From assembly GCF_001552215.1 (NCBI RefSeq), contig NZ_BCQT01000004.1, positions 434,001-498,000 of the forward strand: 64,000 nt of DNA, read 5' to 3'. Both the position numbers and the translations under genes were made by a program. This document shows positions 52,094-61,352 of the stretch, piece by piece (the stretch's first letter is position 1; each line of letters begins with the position of its first letter). This DNA comes from Actinomadura macra NBRC 14102. Its GTDB lineage: Bacteria; Actinomycetota; Actinomycetes; Streptosporangiales; Streptosporangiaceae. The notes beneath the pieces were generated by a model, which worked only from the letters and a program-made list of their open reading frames with translations, did not search any database and had not been told where the DNA came from.

Positions 52094-53812
52094 TCATCCC
52101 ACCCCGTTGGGACGGAACGTGTCGAGCACATTCTTCACGAGTGCCTCGTTCTCGTTCCACGTGGACGCCGGAACCGCGACCACGACGGCGTACGGTGTGC
52201 CGCCCGCGATCACGCCCCGGTCGCGGGCGCGGGTACCGCCGTCGCGGGACCAGACGAACTCGATGTCGGCGGCGGGCAGGGCCCCGACCGTGGTGTGGGC
52301 GATCTCGATCCGCTGGAAGCCCTGGAGCTTGCCGTCGGCGATGGCCTCCTGTTCCCAGGTGACCCAGTGCTCGTAGGGGTCCCCCGTCCACTGCGTGCGG
52401 TCGACCTGAACGTACGCGCTGGACGCGGGGTCGGTCCAGACCGTGCTGTTGCCCTGCTCGGTGCGCTTCCAGCCCTGCGGCACGCCGATCGTGAATCCGG
52501 GCCCGGCCGCGCGGACGAGCCCCGGCGGGAGCGGCGCCTGGGTCGGTGTCGCCCCGCTGGGCGATCCGCTGGGCGACCGGGTGGGCGAGGCGCTGGTCGG
52601 GCCGCTGGAGCCCGGCTGCGTGATGGGTGACGTCGGGGTCGCGGGGCCGCCGCGCGCCTCGTCCTTCGGCCACAGGAACACCGCGAGGGGGACGATGATC
52701 GCGGCGGCGACGAGCACGCCCAGGAGCACGGGCAGCACCGGCTTGCGCTTCGCGGGCGGGCTCCCGGCGGTGCCGGGGCCGCCGGGCGTCCAGTGGCCCG
52801 CCTGCGGGTAGTGCGTGGTCATGTCGGGCATCGGGACGGGCGGAACGGACGACCGGGTGACGTCGTCGTCCACCGCCGTGCCCGTGGGCCAGTGCCCGCC
52901 GCTGACGGTGGCGAGGTTCCCCGGAGTCGGCGGGGCCATCTGCGCGATCTGCGCGGCCGCCTCGCTCAGGGCATGCCCGGACGCGACCGCGGCGAGCGCC
53001 TCCTCCGCCTGGTCCGCGCTCATCCGCCGGACGGGATCGCGCTCCAGCAGCCCCGCGAGGACGGGCGCGAGCGGCCCGGCGTTGCGCGGCGGCGGCGGTT
53101 CCTGCGTCATCACGGCCGCGAGCACCGCCATGGCGTCGCTGCGGTGGTGCGGCGCCTTGCCCTCGCAGGCCGCGTAGAGGGTCGCGCCGAGCGCCCACAG
53201 GTCGGACGCGGGGATCGCGGGCTCGCCCTTGAGCCGCTCCGGCGACATGTAGGCGGGCGACCCCAGGATCAGCCCGGTGTTGGTGAGCGTGGCGTCGCCG
53301 GCCATCTGCGCGATGCCGAAGTCGGTGAGGACGGCTCGGTCATCGGCGGCGACCAGCACGTTGGCGGGCTTGACATCGCGGTGCAGGATGCCGATGGCGT
53401 GCGCGGCGCGCAGCGCGCCCACCACCTGCCTGCCGATGGAGGCGACGCGGCCGGGCGGCAGCGGGCCGTCCTCGTCCACGACGTCCTGGAGTGAGCGGGC
53501 CCTGACCAGCTCCATGACGATCCACGGACGGTCGTCCTCGTCCACGACGTCGTGTACGGTCACGACGCCCGGATGGTTCAGCCGCGCCGAGGCGCGCGCC
53601 TCGCGGAGCGTCCTGCGGTGCCGGTTCTCGCGCTCGGCGGCGTCGAGGGAGATGTGCAGGACGACCTCCTTGACCGCGACGTCGCGGTCGAGTGTCTCGT
53701 CGCGGGCACGCCACACCGTGCCCATCCCGCCGCGTCCGACCACCGACAGCAACCGGTAGCGGCCGGCCAGTAGCCGCCCGTCCGCGTGGTCCGCCTGTTC
53801 CCCGTCCGACAT
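52094..53812 (-). CDS. Transmembrane Ser/Thr protein kinase 2 of 3
   Basis: Eukaryotic-type kinase of 572 aa. Kinase domain: VGRGGMGTVW, VAVKEVVL, LHRDVKPANVLV, LTDFGIA, GSPAYMSPERL. A proline-rich linker and a membrane helix (VLLGVLVAAAIIVPLAVFL) are followed by an S/P/T-rich stalk and an extracellular domain of about 140 residues (FTIGVPQGWKR, YVQVDRTQW). A comparable domain occurs in kinase 3. ATG at 53812 follows GGTAGGG; an ATG eight codons earlier is possible. PASTA repeats are absent, so the ligand is not expected to be peptidoglycan fragments. Confidence 0.94.
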   Translation of the reverse strand: MSDGEQADHADGRLLAGRYRLLSVVGRGGMGTVWRARDETLDRDVAVKEVVLHISLDAAERENRHRRTLREARASARLNHPGVVTVHDVVDEDDRPWIVMELVRARSLQDVVDEDGPLPPGRVASIGRQVVGALRAAHAIGILHRDVKPANVLVAADDRAVLTDFGIAQMAGDATLTNTGLILGSPAYMSPERLKGEPAIPASDLWALGATLYAACEGKAPHHRSDAMAVLAAVMTQEPPPPRNAGPLAPVLAGLLERDPVRRMSADQAEEALAAVASGHALSEAAAQIAQMAPPTPGNLATVSGGHWPTGTAVDDDVTRSSVPPVPMPDMTTHYPQAGHWTPGGPGTAGSPPAKRKPVLPVLLGVLVAAAIIVPLAVFLWPKDEARGGPATPTSPITQPGSSGPTSASPTRSPSGSPSGATPTQAPLPPGLVRAAGPGFTIGVPQGWKRTEQGNSTVWTDPASSAYVQVDRTQWTGDPYEHWVTWEQEAIADGKLQGFQRIEIAHTTVGALPAADIEFVWSRDGGTRARDRGVIAGGTPYAVVVAVPASTWNENEALVKNVLDTFRPNGVG

Positions 53813-53865
53813 GAATCGCGACCCTACCGATTCCATCTAACAGATCGGCATACGCCGATCTCTCG

Positions 53866-55887
53866 TCACTTCTTTGCGGGCTCGAAGAACCGATAGACGG
53901 GCTGGAGGCGCTCGAACTCCTTGTCCCAGCGGTCGTCCGGCGCCCGCAGCAGGATGGCGTAGCCGTGCCCGTTCGTCACGAAACCCCGGTTGAGGATGTG
54001 CAGCCGGGTACCGTCGCCGTCGAAGGTGAACTCCCAGTCCGCGGACTTGTCGCCGTTGCCGGTGTCCGGCACGGGCGGATGGTCGCCGGTCGGCTCGATC
54101 TTGATCTTGCGGTAGCCGTCGAATCTGGCGCCGCCGTTCTCCTGCCGCCGCCAGTCGTCGATGGCGCTCTTGCCGGGATCGTCGGTCTGGCCGATCTGGA
54201 TGTAGGCACTGCGGTCGGCCGAGTAGTAGTAGTCGCCGCCCTCCTCGCGCTTGGGGCCGCTCCACCCGTCCGGGACGGGGACGGCGTAGCCGGTGCGGTC
54301 GCGGTGCAACCGGAACCCCGCCGGAAGCACCGTGCCCGGGGTCTTGCTGGGCTTCGCCGAGGTCGCGGACGAGCCCGAGGGCTTCGGCGACGGGCCGGCG
54401 CCCTGCTTGCGCTCGGGTTTGTCGCCACCCGAACTCGCCAACGCGATGCTGGCGATGACGATGATGATGAGCAGCACGACCGCGCCGATGATGAGCGCGT
54501 TCCGGTTGGCCGCGAGGGCCGGGCGGACGGACGGGCGCGACGCCCGCGCACCGTCATCGGACGCATCCGGGCCACCGGGCGCACCCGGACGTTGGAGGCG
54601 GCCGAGGAGCCCCGCCGGCTGTGTCGCGGGCCCGGCACGCCAGGAGGTGGCGCGCGCAGGGTCGCCGGCCGGGTCGTCCAGCACCGTCTCGTTCGGGGAC
54701 GGCCCGTTCACACCGGGCGGGTTCACGCCGCGTGGGTTCACGCCGCGCGGGTTCTTACCGGGCGGGTTCGCACTGGGCGCGCTGACACCGGACGGACTCG
54801 TGCCGGGCAGATTCAGGGCACCGGGTTCCGGGCTGACCGCCGTGTCGCCTGAGCCACCGGCAGGGCCCGGCGGGCTGTGGCCCGCCCGCGGTTTGGGCGA
54901 CACGGGGTCGAAGCGGGTCAGCTGGTCGGGGCGCGCGTCATCGGCGTCCGGGATCTCAGGGATGGGCGTGACGCGGGTCTGCGCGGCGGGGGCCTCCAGG
55001 GTGTACTCGACGGCCATCGTCCGCTGGGTGTCGATGGTCTCCTGACGGACGATGTCGTCCAGCAGCGCCCCGGCCTCGATGGCGTCCATCCGCAGGTCGG
55101 GGTTCTTGCGCAGCAGGCCCTCGATGACCGGGACGAGCCGGCCGCCCTTGTCCGGCGGATCGGGTTCCTCGGAGATGACGGCGACGAGCGCGGCCATCGG
55201 CTCGGGACGTTCGAACGGCGACTTGCCGTGCAGCATCGCATACAGCGTGACGCCCAGCGACCACAGGTCGGAGGCGGGGCCGGCGACCCTGCCGCGGGCG
55301 CGCTCTGGTGCGATGTAGGCGGGCGAGCCCATCACCAGGCCGGTCTGGGTGAGGGTGGCGTCACCGGAGGCGGTGGCGATGCCGAAGTCGGTGAGCACCG
55401 CGCGCTCGCCACCCGCCACCGTGCCGGTGACCAGCACGTTGCTGGGTTTGACGTCGCGGTGCAGCACCCCGGCGTCGTGCGCGGCGTGCAGCGCGGCGAG
55501 CATCTGCCGGCCGATCTCGGCGGCGCGGCGCGGTTCGAGCGGCCCCTCCTGCTTGATCACCTGGTCCAGGGAGCGGGCCCGGATCAGCTCCATGATGATC
55601 CAGGGCCGGTCGTCCTCCTCGACGACGTCATAGACGGTCACGACGCCGGGGTGGCCGAGCCGCGCGGCGGTGCGGGCCTCACGGAACGTGCGCTTGTGGT
55701 GGACGGCGCGTTCCTCATCGGTGAGACCATGCGGGAGGATGACCTCCTTCACCGCGACGTCACGACCGAGGACCTCATCGTGTGCCTGCCAGACCGTCCC
55801 CATGCCGCCTCGGCCGACCTGAGTTACCAGTCGGTAGCGGCGGGCGAGCAACCGCTCACCGGGTTCATTTGGCATATCCGCGACCAT
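53866..55887 (-). CDS. Transmembrane Ser/Thr protein kinase 3 of 3
   Basis: Eukaryotic-type kinase of 673 aa, the first gene of the tandem operon. Kinase domain: VGRGGMGTVW, VAVKEVIL, LHRDVKPSNVLV, LTDFGIA, GSPAYIAPERA. A long disordered linker contains short tandem NPRGVNPRG-like repeats. After the membrane helix (IIGAVVLLIIIVIASIALA) comes an extracellular domain (FRLHRDRTGYAVPVPDGW, YIQIGQTDD) related to that of kinase 2. The start is uncertain between 55887 and 55875; neither has a strong ribosome site. Confidence 0.93.
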   Translation of the reverse strand: MVADMPNEPGERLLARRYRLVTQVGRGGMGTVWQAHDEVLGRDVAVKEVILPHGLTDEERAVHHKRTFREARTAARLGHPGVVTVYDVVEEDDRPWIIMELIRARSLDQVIKQEGPLEPRRAAEIGRQMLAALHAAHDAGVLHRDVKPSNVLVTGTVAGGERAVLTDFGIATASGDATLTQTGLVMGSPAYIAPERARGRVAGPASDLWSLGVTLYAMLHGKSPFERPEPMAALVAVISEEPDPPDKGGRLVPVIEGLLRKNPDLRMDAIEAGALLDDIVRQETIDTQRTMAVEYTLEAPAAQTRVTPIPEIPDADDARPDQLTRFDPVSPKPRAGHSPPGPAGGSGDTAVSPEPGALNLPGTSPSGVSAPSANPPGKNPRGVNPRGVNPPGVNGPSPNETVLDDPAGDPARATSWRAGPATQPAGLLGRLQRPGAPGGPDASDDGARASRPSVRPALAANRNALIIGAVVLLIIIVIASIALASSGGDKPERKQGAGPSPKPSGSSATSAKPSKTPGTVLPAGFRLHRDRTGYAVPVPDGWSGPKREEGGDYYYSADRSAYIQIGQTDDPGKSAIDDWRRQENGGARFDGYRKIKIEPTGDHPPVPDTGNGDKSADWEFTFDGDGTRLHILNRGFVTNGHGYAILLRAPDDRWDKEFERLQPVYRFFEPAKK
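54707..54781 (-). repeat. Five imperfect 15-bp units in the kinase 3 linker
   Basis: Units of the form ttcacgccgcgtggg start every 15 bp from 54707 and encode NPRGV/NPPGV-type pentapeptides in the disordered linker. They weaken gradually on the far side. Confidence 0.8.
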
Positions 55888-56060
55888 ATCGACTTTTGCT
55901 GACAACCTTGGACCGAGCTTGCAAGCCACATCCCCCTACCCGTACGACGCCCGGCACCACTCCGTGGTTCGCCACCGGGTGAGCGAGTGCGGACGGAAGC
56001 GTGATCGACGTGACACCCGGTACAAATAAGAGAGTTGCACAACGTGCCGACGGGGGAACG

Positions 56061-59000
56061 ATGCCGGAGAAGGGCCTGCTGGGCGAGTGGCGCCGCCTGA
56101 TCCAGGCGGCTCCCACGATCTTCTTCTGGTACACCCGTCTCTCCGGGATCCTGTCGCTGTTGGCCTGGGTCTCCTATGGTCTCATCCTTGAGATAGCCGA
56201 CATCTGGGCGCTGCGCTGGATCGGCTACCTCGGATGGTTCCCCAGTGTGCCCGTCGGGCTCGTGTGGATCCTGCTGTCGATGGGGGTGCGGCGGCGCAAG
56301 AAGGCCGCCTGGCGCATCCTCGTCCTGATCTTCTGCCTGCCCGCCGCACTCGGTGTCACGGCCGTCCTCACCACCCTGTTCGACCCCGAGAAGCCCACCC
56401 CCGTGGGCCTGATCGTCACCGCCTGCGTGTACCTCGCCGTGCTCGGGCTGCTCGTCTCGGCGCGCGGCCAGTTCACCACGCTGCCCGACCGCGCGAACCG
56501 GCGGCTCGCCGCCATCGTCTTCACCTGCCTGCTGGTCGTGACCTGCGGGATCGGGACGTTCCTGGTCACCGTCACCGACCGCCAGAGCAGCGGCGACTTC
56601 TGGACGCACCCCGTCTACGCGATCATGCAGACGGTGCTCGGGCCGCGCGTCACGGGCAAGCCGATCGACGTGTCCGTCCCGTTCTACGTGGACGTTATCC
56701 TGTGGGTGCTCGGCACCGGACTCCTCGTCGGGACCTTCTGGGCGCTGTTCAAGCCGGGCCGCCGAGACCCCGTCCTCAGCCCGCCAGAGGAGCTCGCGGC
56801 GCGCGCGCTGCTCGCCGAGTACGGCGAGCAGGATTCGCTCGGCTACTTCGCGCTGCGCCGTGACAAGGACATCATCCTCGCACCGAACGGTAAGGCGGCC
56901 ATCGCTTACCGGGTGGAGGGTTCGGTCTCGCTGGCCAGCGGCGATCCGCTCGGCGACCCCGAATCCTGGGATCAGGCGATCGAGGCGTGGCTCGGCGAGT
57001 GCCGCGCGCACGCGTGGATCCCCGGCGCGGTCAGCGTCGGCGAACGCGGCGCGCACATCTACCGGCGGCACGGGTTCGACGCGCTGGAACTCGGCGACGA
57101 GGCGATCGTCGACCTCACCGACTTCAACCTGGACGGCCGCGAGATGCGCCAGGTCCGGCAGGCCGTCCGGCGTGTCGAGCGGGCCGGCTACACCGTCCGC
57201 ATCCGGCGGCACTCGCAGATCCCGGGCTGGGAGATGGCCAAGCTGATCCGCAGCGCGGACGCCTGGCGCGGCGAGGAGACCGAGCGCGGCTTCTCGATGG
57301 CGCTCGGCCGGCTCGGCGACCCCACCGACGGCCGCTGCGTGATGGTCGAGGCGTTCGACGCGCAGGGCGAGCTACGCGGCCTGCTGAGCTTCGTCCCGTG
57401 GGGCCGGACGGGCCTGTCGCTCGACCTGATGCGCCGCGACCGGCGCGCCGAGAACGGCCTGAACGAGTACATGGTCGCCAAGCTCGCCGAGAAGGCCGCC
57501 GCGGTCGGCGCGCAACAACTCTCGCTGAACTTCGCGATGCTGCGCTCGGCGTTCGAGCGCGGCTCGCAGATCGGCGCCGGACCGGTCGCGCGGGCCTACT
57601 ACCGGTTCCTGTCGTTCGCGTCGAAGTTCTGGCAGCTCGAATCGCTGTACCTGGCCAACGCCAAGTACCTGCCGCACTGGCGCCCCCGGTTCATCTGCTA
57701 CACCCAGGGACGCCACCTCGTCCGGCTCGGTCTCGCCTACGCACGCGCCGAGGGATTCCTGCCGAGCTTCAATCGCCCCACGTTCGACCGCGCGGCCTCG
57801 ATGGTGCCGTCCATGGACCTGGTCGAGCGGATCAAGGAGATCGAGGAGGCCGCCGACGCCGCCCGCGCGCCGCAGCGCCGGCTGTCGGAGCAGGAGCGGG
57901 TCCGGCACGCCAAGCTGGAACAGATCCGCGCCTGCGGCATGGAGCCCTACCCGCTGTCGTTCGAGCGCGCCGACTTCGCGTCCGGTATCCGCGAACGCTT
58001 CCCCTGCCTGCCGCCCGACACCCACACCGGCGAACAGGTCGCCATCGCCGGACGCGTGGTGCTGGCCCGCGAGCACGGCCGGCTGATCTTCGTCACTCTG
58101 CGGGACGAGACCGCCGACCTCCAGGTCATGCTGACCTCCGACGCGCTCGGCACCGAGTCCCTCGGGCACTGGAAGTCGCTGATCGACCTCGGCGACCAGG
58201 TCGGCGTGTCGGGCGAGGTCGTCACGTCCCGGCGCGGCGAACTGTCGGTTCTGGCCGACGCCTGGCAGCTCACCGCCAAGTGCCTGCGCCCCCTGCCCAA
58301 CAAGCGGTCCGGGCTGTCAGACCCCGAGGCCCGCGTCCGGCAACGCTATGTCGACTTCATCGTCAACGACGATGCGCGCCGGATGCTGCGGATGCGCGGG
58401 GACGCGGTGGCCGCCGTCCGGGACGCGCTGCGCACCCGCGGCTACCTCGAAGTCGAGACGCCGATGCTCCAGCCGATCCACGGCGGCGCCGCCGCCCGCC
58501 CGTTCACCACCCGCATCAACGCCTACAACATGCAGCTCTACCTGCGGATCGCCCCCGAGCTGTACCTCAAGCGGCTGCTGGTCGGCGGCGTCGGCCGCGT
58601 GTTCGAGCTGAACCGCAACTTCCGCAACGAGGGCGTGTCGCCCAAGCACAACCCCGAGTTCACGATGCTGGAGGCGTACGAGCCGTACGGCGACTACGAC
58701 ACGATGGCCGCCCTCACCCGGTCCCTGGTCGTGGACGCGGCGGAGGCGGCCCTCGGCACCACAGTCCTCGTCCGGGACGGCATCGAGTACGACCTGGCAC
58801 AGCCGTGGGACGAGATCACCGTCTACGAGTCGGTGTCCAAGGCACTCGGCGAGGAGGTCACGCCCGACACCCCCGCCACGACGGTGCGCGGGATGGCCGA
58901 GCGGTCCGGGCTGAACACCGACCCCGCGTGGGGACAGGGAAGGCTCGTCCAGGAGCTGTTCGAGGCACTGGTCGAGGAGCGGTTGATGGCGCCGACGTTC

Positions 59001-59348
59001 GTCCGGGACTACCCGGCCGAGACCTCCCCGCTCACCCGGCCGCACCGCGCCGACCCCCGGCTCGCCGAGAAGTGGGACCTCATCGTGTTCGGGCTGGAAC
59101 TCGGCACCGCCTACTCCGAGCTGATCGACCCGATCCTGCAACGGCGGCGGCTCACCGAGCAGTCGCTCCAGGCGGCCGGCGGCGACCCCGAGGCCATGGA
59201 ACTGGACCAGGACTTCCTGCGCGCGCTGGAGTACGCCATGCCCCCGGCGGGCGGCATGGGCATGGGCATCGACCGGCTGCTCATCACCCTCACCGGCCGC
59301 AGCATCCGCGAAACGATCCCGTTCCCCCTGGTCCGGCCCGGTTCTTGA
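56061..59348 (+). CDS. lysX: Bifunctional lysylphosphatidylglycerol synthase/lysyl-tRNA synthetase
   Basis: LysX-type fusion of 1095 aa. Residues about 15-230 are membrane helices of the MprF flippase/synthase type, 245-575 the MprF-like acyltransferase domain (VEGSVSLASGDPLG, DLMRRDRRAENGLNEYM), and 605-1095 a class II LysRS with OB-fold, motif 2 (FRNEGVSPKHNPEFTMLE) and motif 3 (GMGMGIDRLLITLTG). The LysRS part charges tRNA-Lys and the membrane part transfers lysine to phosphatidylglycerol, which lowers the negative charge of the membrane and gives resistance to cationic peptides in mycobacteria. ATG with GGGGGA; a GTG 20 codons earlier is an alternative. Confidence 0.95.
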   Translation: MPEKGLLGEWRRLIQAAPTIFFWYTRLSGILSLLAWVSYGLILEIADIWALRWIGYLGWFPSVPVGLVWILLSMGVRRRKKAAWRILVLIFCLPAALGVTAVLTTLFDPEKPTPVGLIVTACVYLAVLGLLVSARGQFTTLPDRANRRLAAIVFTCLLVVTCGIGTFLVTVTDRQSSGDFWTHPVYAIMQTVLGPRVTGKPIDVSVPFYVDVILWVLGTGLLVGTFWALFKPGRRDPVLSPPEELAARALLAEYGEQDSLGYFALRRDKDIILAPNGKAAIAYRVEGSVSLASGDPLGDPESWDQAIEAWLGECRAHAWIPGAVSVGERGAHIYRRHGFDALELGDEAIVDLTDFNLDGREMRQVRQAVRRVERAGYTVRIRRHSQIPGWEMAKLIRSADAWRGEETERGFSMALGRLGDPTDGRCVMVEAFDAQGELRGLLSFVPWGRTGLSLDLMRRDRRAENGLNEYMVAKLAEKAAAVGAQQLSLNFAMLRSAFERGSQIGAGPVARAYYRFLSFASKFWQLESLYLANAKYLPHWRPRFICYTQGRHLVRLGLAYARAEGFLPSFNRPTFDRAASMVPSMDLVERIKEIEEAADAARAPQRRLSEQERVRHAKLEQIRACGMEPYPLSFERADFASGIRERFPCLPPDTHTGEQVAIAGRVVLAREHGRLIFVTLRDETADLQVMLTSDALGTESLGHWKSLIDLGDQVGVSGEVVTSRRGELSVLADAWQLTAKCLRPLPNKRSGLSDPEARVRQRYVDFIVNDDARRMLRMRGDAVAAVRDALRTRGYLEVETPMLQPIHGGAAARPFTTRINAYNMQLYLRIAPELYLKRLLVGGVGRVFELNRNFRNEGVSPKHNPEFTMLEAYEPYGDYDTMAALTRSLVVDAAEAALGTTVLVRDGIEYDLAQPWDEITVYESVSKALGEEVTPDTPATTVRGMAERSGLNTDPAWGQGRLVQELFEALVEERLMAPTFVRDYPAETSPLTRPHRADPRLAEKWDLIVFGLELGTAYSELIDPILQRRRLTEQSLQAAGGDPEAMELDQDFLRALEYAMPPAGGMGMGIDRLLITLTGRSIRETIPFPLVRPGS

Positions 59349-59453
59349 TCAGAGCGTGCGGGGGGCGCGGTGGTAGCCCTGCTCGGCCAGCCATCGGCGG
59401 GCCAGGCCGCGGCGGGCGTCCTCCCCGTCCGGGAGGTCGCCGCCAGAACGACC

Positions 59454-59481
59454 GGCCCCAGCGAGGCATCCCGCTGGGGCC
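59454..59481. terminator. Hairpin between lysX and the GntR gene
   Basis: A perfect 10-bp stem (ggccccagcg / cgctggggcc) with an 8-nt loop lies between two convergent genes, about 105 bp after lysX and 40 bp from the GntR stop. No T-run. Confidence 0.65.
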
Positions 59482-59521
59482 GCCGTGACCAAGCATCCGC
59501 GGTGTCTCCTAAGGGAGCGGT

Positions 59522-60286
59522 CTACGGCTGCTTGATCTGGACGCGGAAGATGAACTCTCCCCACAAGTGGACCGGGCCGCGATGCCAGGACACCTCGACT
59601 ACGCGTCCGCTCGTGTCGTAGGCGACGTGGTAGAGCTCGAAGACCGGCTGGTCGTCCTGGATGTCGAAGTACTCTTGCTCTTCCCCTGTGGAGGGTCGCG
59701 ACAGCGTCAGGTACTCGTCGGCGTGGATCTCCTCGTGGCCGAGATCCCTCATCGTGGTGAGCATCCCGCCGGTTGGCTGGGTGAGGTCCTCCAGTTGCGT
59801 GCCGAAGGCGATGTCGCCCGGGATGTAGGACGGCGCCTTCTGCACAAGCGTGTCGTCGGCGTACATATCGCGATCACGGACCAGAACCTGGGCGTCCGCG
59901 TCGATGCCCAGGAACTCGGCGATCCTGGGGGGCGGTACCTCTCGGCGCACGCTGGTCTCTGAGCGCGGCGTCATCCCTTGACGGCGCACCTCAGCGGCGA
60001 ACCCGCCGCGATCCTCGATGCGCTTCGCCTCGTTGTACCGGTCGCGTGCGTCCCTGGTGATCTGTGGCATGTAGGTCACCTTCGTCTTTCGTCCTTGCCC
60101 CAGGCTGAGCAGACCTTGTCTGCGTAATCCCTGGAGCGCGCGGTTGATCGTACTGTCACTCACTCCGAACTCGGCCGCGAGCGTGCGCTGACTAGGGAAA
60201 TCCGATCCTCTTGGGTACGGCGAGTTCTCTCGGAGGATCCGGTCTCGCAGGACTGCCGCGATGTCGTTGGCGCTCAGACCCGCCAT
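59522..60286 (-). CDS. GntR-family regulator (HutC/KorSA-like)
   Basis: Regulator of 254 aa. The winged-helix domain has PYPRGSDFPSQRTLAAEFGV then STINRALQGLRRQGLL. The C-terminal effector domain is of the UTRA type (DRDMYADDTLVQKAPSYIP, TGEEQEYFDIQDDQPVFEL). ATG at MAGLSAND, preceded by GGTGGAGGAAT. It is divergent from the small-protein operon at 60517 onward, with a palindrome between them, so it probably represses that operon. Similar regulators control transfer genes of actinomycete plasmids. Confidence 0.92.
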   Translation of the reverse strand: MAGLSANDIAAVLRDRILRENSPYPRGSDFPSQRTLAAEFGVSDSTINRALQGLRRQGLLSLGQGRKTKVTYMPQITRDARDRYNEAKRIEDRGGFAAEVRRQGMTPRSETSVRREVPPPRIAEFLGIDADAQVLVRDRDMYADDTLVQKAPSYIPGDIAFGTQLEDLTQPTGGMLTTMRDLGHEEIHADEYLTLSRPSTGEEQEYFDIQDDQPVFELYHVAYDTSGRVVEVSWHRGPVHLWGEFIFRVQIKQP

Positions 60287-60450
60287 GCGTCTGATTCCTC
60301 CACCTCTCGTGTGATTCCTCCGCCTCTCCGGCAACCTCCCCGATCAGTTGCGTCAAACATTCACTCAGTGGCCGAACTGATTGAAGCTCATGCCGTTCTT
60401 ACAAGGCTCGTTGACCAGTCTGTTCGGGGCCAGCACTCTGAGCAACACAG

Positions 60451-60460
60451 TAAACGTTTA
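60451..60460. promoter_or_regulatory. Candidate GntR operator
   Basis: taaacgttta is a perfect 10-bp palindrome in the AT-richer gap between the divergent GntR gene and small-protein operon, about 57 bp before the first operon gene. GntR-family sites are often short AT-rich palindromes. Confidence 0.5.
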
Positions 60461-60516
60461 AGCAGTGAAGCACATCCCGGTGATCCTCACCAGAATCTCC
60501 CCAATCGGAGTCCCTG

Positions 60517-60933
60517 ATGTCCTTCGACCAATTCCGTAGACGTGATGATCTTCAGACTGGCCCGCCCGACCATCTCCCCCCTTCCCCCAGCACCCGCCTG
60601 AAGGTCCCGCCGGACGGTCAACTCGACCCTCCGCAACCTGAGACGGTGCGACCGTACGACGTGGAAGTCACATGGCTTGAGGCCGTGGTGGAAGCGCTCG
60701 ATGCGCTCGGCCAGTTCAACACCTCGATCATGCAGCCGTACGGCAGCGGAGCCCCGTTTCTCCGCGTCGTGGGTCACGGGGGAGCGCGGTTGGCCGAGAC
60801 CATCCGCGTCCGACGCGTCACCGGGGACGACTCCGTCCGCGGCGTCTGGTCGTGGGACGAGGACGTGGCGGGCGAGGGTGACCCGTTGGAAGCGGCGAAG
60901 GCGATCCACAGAGTGACCTGCCCGAGGATGTGA
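60517..60933 (+). CDS. Small unknown protein, operon gene 1
   Basis: Unrecognised 138-aa protein. The N-terminal 50 residues are polar and proline-rich. The C-terminal part has WLEAVVEALDALGQF and an ending of the form IRVRRVxGD...GVWSWDEDVAG followed by AAKAIHRV. That ending resembles the C-terminal motif of the B-type proteins at 13-15 kb. CGGAG precedes the ATG. The stop overlaps the next start (GTGA). No function assigned. Confidence 0.7.
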   Translation: MSFDQFRRRDDLQTGPPDHLPPSPSTRLKVPPDGQLDPPQPETVRPYDVEVTWLEAVVEALDALGQFNTSIMQPYGSGAPFLRVVGHGGARLAETIRVRRVTGDDSVRGVWSWDEDVAGEGDPLEAAKAIHRVTCPRM

Positions 60934-61352
60934 GCGGGCCCATGGGCATGCACGAAAGGCCGTCGCGCGCCAGTGTCGAGGAGCGCCGCCTTCCGTCACC
61001 TCCTCGCGAGGTGGAACAGGGGCGTGGCCCCGTGACCGCTATCCCCCAGGGCGAGCGGCTTACGTTCCTCGTGCGCTTGGCCGAGGCGTTCGCTCCCATG
61101 ACTGGTCTGCTGACGAGGTTCTCCGTCATCGGGGGGTTGCTGGTCCTCACGGTGACTCGCCTGGACGCGCCAAGGCAGACCGTAACGATTGGATGCCACT
61201 ACAGCCAGGACGGCGCGTGGTGGCTCTACAACATCCTCACGAGCGAGCTCATCCGGCCAGCGAACGACTTGAGCGCAGCCGCACATCAAATCAGAAACGA
61301 CATGGAAAGGGAAAAGCGGCATGACTCCGGCGAACTCCGGCTTTCCTCGTAA
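60930..61352 (+). CDS. Small unknown protein, operon gene 2
   Basis: Unrecognised 140-aa protein starting with GTG in a GTGA overlap. After a polar N-terminus it has FLVRLAEAFAPMTGLLTRF, a weak beta stretch (GLLVLTVTRL) and VTIGCHYSQDGAWWLYN, again a Cys then W-rich motif, then a helical end (LSAAAHQIRNDM). The 3' end overlaps the next gene by 32 bp. It may be a diverged relative of gene 1. Confidence 0.65.
   Translation: MSGPMGMHERPSRASVEERRLPSPPREVEQGRGPVTAIPQGERLTFLVRLAEAFAPMTGLLTRFSVIGGLLVLTVTRLDAPRQTVTIGCHYSQDGAWWLYNILTSELIRPANDLSAAAHQIRNDMEREKRHDSGELRLSS

Noticed and set aside
56987..59488. 833-codon second frame on the plus strand
   Set aside because: Shifted frame inside lysX; composition dominated by Arg and Pro, no motifs.
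59349..59564. 71-codon minus-strand frame overlapping the GntR 3' end
   Set aside because: Overlaps a terminator hairpin and a well-supported gene; no start signal.
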